This document shows positions 5,861-7,776 of a stretch of 7,776 nucleotides of DNA, one piece after another. Where the stretch lies: positions 1 to 7,776 of the forward strand of contig JALQSZ010000060.1 of the NCBI GenBank assembly GCA_023264135.1. The letters run 5' to 3'. The position numbers and the translations under genes are program-made. The notes below the pieces were generated by a model. That model was not told where the DNA came from and searched no databases. It saw only the letters and a program-made list of their open reading frames with translations. Numbering within the stretch: the stretch's first letter is position 1; the number at the start of each line of letters is the position of its first letter. Source of the stretch: Acidimicrobiales bacterium (GTDB taxonomy: Bacteria > Actinomycetota > Acidimicrobiia > Acidimicrobiales > Acidimicrobilacustridaceae).

Positions 5861-6904
5861 ATGAAGGCATTTCAGTTGATCGGCGGCTCGACCGAGGTCG
5901 ACGCAACCACGGCGCTCAATGAGGTGGCACAACCTGACCCCGGCCCCGGCCAGGTACTCGTTCGCATCGGCGGTGCCGGTGCGTGTCACAGCGATATCAG
6001 CCTCATGGAGTTCTCCGCTGCCGGCCCTCGTGAAACGCCGATGACCCTTGGGCACGAAAACGCGGGCTGGATCGAAGCATTCGGCCCCGGCACCGTACCC
6101 ACACCAGGACTCGAAATTGGTTCACCGGTCGCGGTGTATGGCGCGTGGGGTTGTGGCCAATGTTCGAACTGTCGCAAAGGCATGGAGAACTACTGCCTCA
6201 ACATTTCTGCCAGTGGCCCGGGCCTCAGTGTCGACGGTGGCATGGCCGAGTATCTGTTGGTGCCCGCAGCGCGCTATCTCGTTCCGCTTGGCGATATGTC
6301 GCCTGCCGAAGCCGCTCCCCTTACTGATGCTGGCCTCACGCCGTATCACGCGATCAAACAATCACTTCCGCTTCTCGTACCGGGTTCGTTCGTGGTGGTC
6401 ATCGGCGCCGGTGGTCTCGGCCACCTTGCTGTGCAGTTCCTCAAGGCGCTCTCACCGGCAACCGTGATTTCCGTTGATCAACGTGAATCGGCACTCAAGG
6501 TTGTTGCCGGACTCGGCGCTGATCACACCGTGGTAATGGGCCCCGACGCTGCGGCGGAAATTCGCGGCATCACCGGCGGTCGCGGCGCCGAAGTCATCCT
6601 CGACATTTGTGGCTACGACGACACGTTGGCGCTTGCTGCTGCAGTTGCAGCCCCGCTTGGTCGTCTCACCGTCGTCGGTGTTGGTGGCGGAACACTGCCG
6701 TTCAGTTTCTTCACGTTCCCCTATGAGTGCAGCGTTCAGAGCACGTACTGGGGAAGCATCACCGAACTCGGCGAACTCCTCGCGCTGTCACGTAGCGGCG
6801 GCTTCCGCGTGCATGCTGAGACCTATTCACTTGATCGCGCTCGCGAGGTCTACAACAAGATGGTTGACGGCACGTTGCAGGGTCGCGCTGTCATCGTTCC
6901 GTAG
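5861..6904 (+). CDS. Zinc-dependent medium-chain alcohol dehydrogenase
   Basis: 347-residue member of the MDR superfamily, oxidising an alcohol to aldehyde or ketone (or the reverse) with a nicotinamide cofactor in the cytosol. Catalytic-zinc ligands: C42 in GACHSD, H65 with E66 in LGHENAGW, and D156 in LTDAGLTPY where classical enzymes carry Cys; Asp at this site has precedent in Thermoanaerobacter alcohol dehydrogenase. Structural-zinc Cys: C98, C101, C104 and C112, all present. The Rossmann domain begins about residue 175 with IGAGGLG (181-187), and D206 at the end of the second strand (SVDQRE) favours NAD over NADP. The length is normal and no residue is missing. The ATG follows a GGGGG motif by five bases. 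It is convergent with the DoxX gene and probably ends at the shared hairpin at 6927-6967. The physiological substrate is not evident. Confidence 0.92.
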   Translation: MKAFQLIGGSTEVDATTALNEVAQPDPGPGQVLVRIGGAGACHSDISLMEFSAAGPRETPMTLGHENAGWIEAFGPGTVPTPGLEIGSPVAVYGAWGCGQCSNCRKGMENYCLNISASGPGLSVDGGMAEYLLVPAARYLVPLGDMSPAEAAPLTDAGLTPYHAIKQSLPLLVPGSFVVVIGAGGLGHLAVQFLKALSPATVISVDQRESALKVVAGLGADHTVVMGPDAAAEIRGITGGRGAEVILDICGYDDTLALAAAVAAPLGRLTVVGVGGGTLPFSFFTFPYECSVQSTYWGSITELGELLALSRSGGFRVHAETYSLDRAREVYNKMVDGTLQGRAVIVP

Positions 6905-6926
6905 TCCGACAACAGTTGGCTGGAAA

Positions 6927-6967
6927 AACGAAAGGGCCCGCAGCGCGAGCTGCGGGCCCTTGTCGTT
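6927..6967. terminator. Bidirectional intrinsic terminator between adh and doxX-like genes
   Basis: Arms 6932-6944 and 6949-6961 form a perfect 13-bp GC-rich stem around a four-base loop (GCGA). Five further outer pairs (6927-6931 with 6963-6967) close after one bulged base at 6962. Read leftward, the stem is followed by TTTCGTTTTT, a good U-tract for ending the DoxX transcript. Read rightward, the tail TTGTCGTT is weaker. It begins 22 bases past the dehydrogenase stop and lies 15 bases past the DoxX stop, so it can serve both convergent genes. Confidence 0.88.
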
Positions 6968-6982
6968 CTCGGTTGGAGAAGA

Positions 6983-7564
6983 TCACGCAGAGGCAACCGA
7001 CTTCGGACGCCAGAACGTTGCGAGCTGCAGCAGCCCGCCACCGATACCAGCGGCGAGCACGATGATCAGGCCCTTGGGGTAACCCGCCCAATGAATCTTT
7101 GCGGCGTGATCAATTGACCATTCGCCAGCACCGGTGCATGCAAGCCCGATTCCGACAGCAGCGAGGACCACGACATATTCAATGCCGCCACCCGGGTTGA
7201 AAATGAACCACCCGTTCTTCATGTGGGTGGTGATGAGCGCCACGACCATGATGGCTACCATGCCTGCGGCTGCAAGGGGCGTGAGCAGACCAAGCGCGAG
7301 AAGAAGACCCGATCCGATTTCGGTGAGCGCAGCGATCCAGGCATTCGCTTTCGGCATCTTCATGCCCATCGAAGCGAACCAACCAGCGGTTCCGGCGATC
7401 TTGCCGCCACCAAAGATCTTGTTCAGACCATGGGTTGCAAGCGTGACGCCCACAACCACTCGAATAATCAGTAGACCGAGATTGATCCCGTTGATCATTT
7501 CGTCGGTCATCATGTGACTGTGAGCCATGCTGCTCATTGTCATCATCGCTTCCGTTCCAAACAC
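6983..7564 (-). CDS. DoxX family integral membrane protein with Met/His-rich N-terminus
   Basis: 193 residues from the GTG at 7564. The DoxX fold is seen as hydrophobic helices near 29-50, 77-96, 99-115, 130-148 and 164-183, with family-like features R35 in the first helix, THGLNKIFGG (44-53), TEIGSGLLLALGLLTPLAA (81-99) and the HMKNGWF loop (114-120). DoxX proteins are small membrane proteins linked to quinone/thiol redox; M. tuberculosis DoxX associates with SodA and SseA in an oxidoreductase complex, but most members are uncharacterised. The GTG is chosen because AGGAGG sits four bases upstream; ATG codons from residue 7 on lie too far from it, and a longer reading frame starting at 7618 has no such signal. 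Residues 1-25 are unusually rich in Met and His (M1, 7, 8, 10, 13, 18, 19, 23; H15, 17), which could bind copper; this is inference. It ends at the bidirectional hairpin. Confidence 0.85.
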   Translation of the reverse strand: MFGTEAMMTMSSMAHSHMMTDEMINGINLGLLIIRVVVGVTLATHGLNKIFGGGKIAGTAGWFASMGMKMPKANAWIAALTEIGSGLLLALGLLTPLAAAGMVAIMVVALITTHMKNGWFIFNPGGGIEYVVVLAAVGIGLACTGAGEWSIDHAAKIHWAGYPKGLIIVLAAGIGGGLLQLATFWRPKSVASA

Positions 7565-7567
7565 GAG

Positions 7568-7575
7568 TCCTCCTC
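7568..7575 (-). promoter_or_regulatory. Strong Shine-Dalgarno of the DoxX gene
   Basis: Minus-strand GAGGAGGA with its AGGAGG core four bases before the GTG at 7564. It is the best ribosome binding site in the window and decides the start in favour of GTG over the cluster of downstream ATG codons. It contrasts with the leaderless-looking starts of mca, the lipoprotein and the thioesterase. Confidence 0.8.
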
Positions 7576-7604
7576 GAGAGGGTTGTTGATCGGCAAAGAG
7601 TAGG

Positions 7605-7625
7605 ACCGACACCTTCAAAGTCGGT
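7605..7625. repeat. Short inverted repeat between dnaE2 and the DoxX gene
   Basis: ACCGAC (7605-7610) and GTCGGT (7620-7625) are perfect 6-bp inverted arms around nine bases, in the 74-base gap between the dnaE2 stop and the DoxX start. It could be a weak hairpin ending dnaE2 or a binding site near the DoxX promoter. No U-tract follows it on the minus strand. A TACTCT sequence just downstream on that strand (about 7598-7603) could be a -10 box. A repeat of this size may be chance. Confidence 0.3.
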
Positions 7626-7638
7626 GGACTCTCAGAGA

Positions 7639-7776
7639 TCAGCGGAAGTCACGCGACCGATGACCACCGACAACTGGCAGAACTTCGAGCTTGTCGGCCA
7701 CCACGTTGATGACCCCGTCGACCCGTTCAAGTCGACCTCGGACCAATAACGCGGGCGCGCCACGGGCCACACGGCG
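7639..7776 (-). CDS. dnaE2: Error-prone DNA polymerase DnaE2, C-terminal end (partial)
   Basis: Only the last 45 codons and TGA stop are inside the window; the gene continues past the right edge. The reading is open throughout and ends in VRGRLERVDGVINVVADKLEVLP, a short linker and HRSRDFR. This matches the end of the OB-fold region of DnaE2-type alpha subunits, which typically close with a V-R-G-x-x-E-R-x-x-G-V-x-N-x-V-A-x-x-L run and a terminal SRDF motif. DnaE2 is the SOS-linked translesion polymerase of many actinobacteria and proteobacteria, often working with ImuA'/ImuB, and is responsible for damage-induced mutagenesis. Catalytic residues lie outside the window, so activity cannot be judged. 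The DoxX gene follows 74 bases downstream on the same strand. A replicative DnaE1 is less likely given the SRDFR end. Confidence is limited by the short piece. Confidence 0.8.
   Translation of the reverse strand, partial: RRVARGAPALLVRGRLERVDGVINVVADKLEVLPVVGGHRSRDFR

Noticed and set aside
7537..7749. A 70-codon plus-strand frame at the right end
   Set aside because: It runs antisense to the DoxX start and its Shine-Dalgarno and to the dnaE2 end, both of which have better support, and it has no known motif.

Overview
The window reads as ordinary chromosomal DNA from a mycothiol-using Actinomycetota bacterium, possibly of the Acidimicrobiia type. The clues are a mycothiol S-conjugate amidase (Mca), a four-helix membrane protein of a kind common in actinobacteria, the last residues of a DnaE2-type polymerase, fairly GC-rich coding sequence, several GTG starts, and start codons placed 6-7 bases after TANNNT boxes, which suggests leaderless mRNAs. 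The class-level placement is inference. I see no phage, transposon, CRISPR, tRNA, rRNA or toxin-antitoxin signal, and I did not find a convincing new multi-gene system. Genes are densely packed and no gene-free stretch exceeds 100 bases.

Left part (1-1405, + strand): a membrane-anchored thermonuclease-fold nuclease, then a ChbG/YdjC-type carbohydrate deacetylase. The deacetylase converges, 9 bases apart, on a leftward three-gene operon (4213 down to 1415). That operon holds mca, a four-helix membrane protein of unknown function and a tandem-GNAT acetyltransferase, joined by a 1-base gap and a 4-base GTGA overlap.

Middle (4214-5771): a 69-bp divergent promoter region fires mca leftward and a PEBP/YbhB-like lipoprotein rightward, both apparently leaderless. 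The lipoprotein has lost the usual acidic and His ligand-pocket residues. Its stop lies one base from that of a leftward TesB-like acyl-CoA thioesterase.

Right part (5772-7776): a second divergent region separates the thioesterase from a zinc-dependent alcohol dehydrogenase. The dehydrogenase converges on a DoxX-family membrane protein with a Met/His-rich N-terminus, and a long perfect hairpin between them probably terminates both. Beyond DoxX, on the same strand, the window ends in the last 45 codons of a DnaE2-like error-prone polymerase gene.

Functionally the window leans towards thiol and redox defence (Mca, DoxX), DNA damage tolerance (DnaE2) and general catabolism (deacetylase, thioesterase, alcohol dehydrogenase). 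Only the mca operon has gene-joining tight enough to argue for a shared process.
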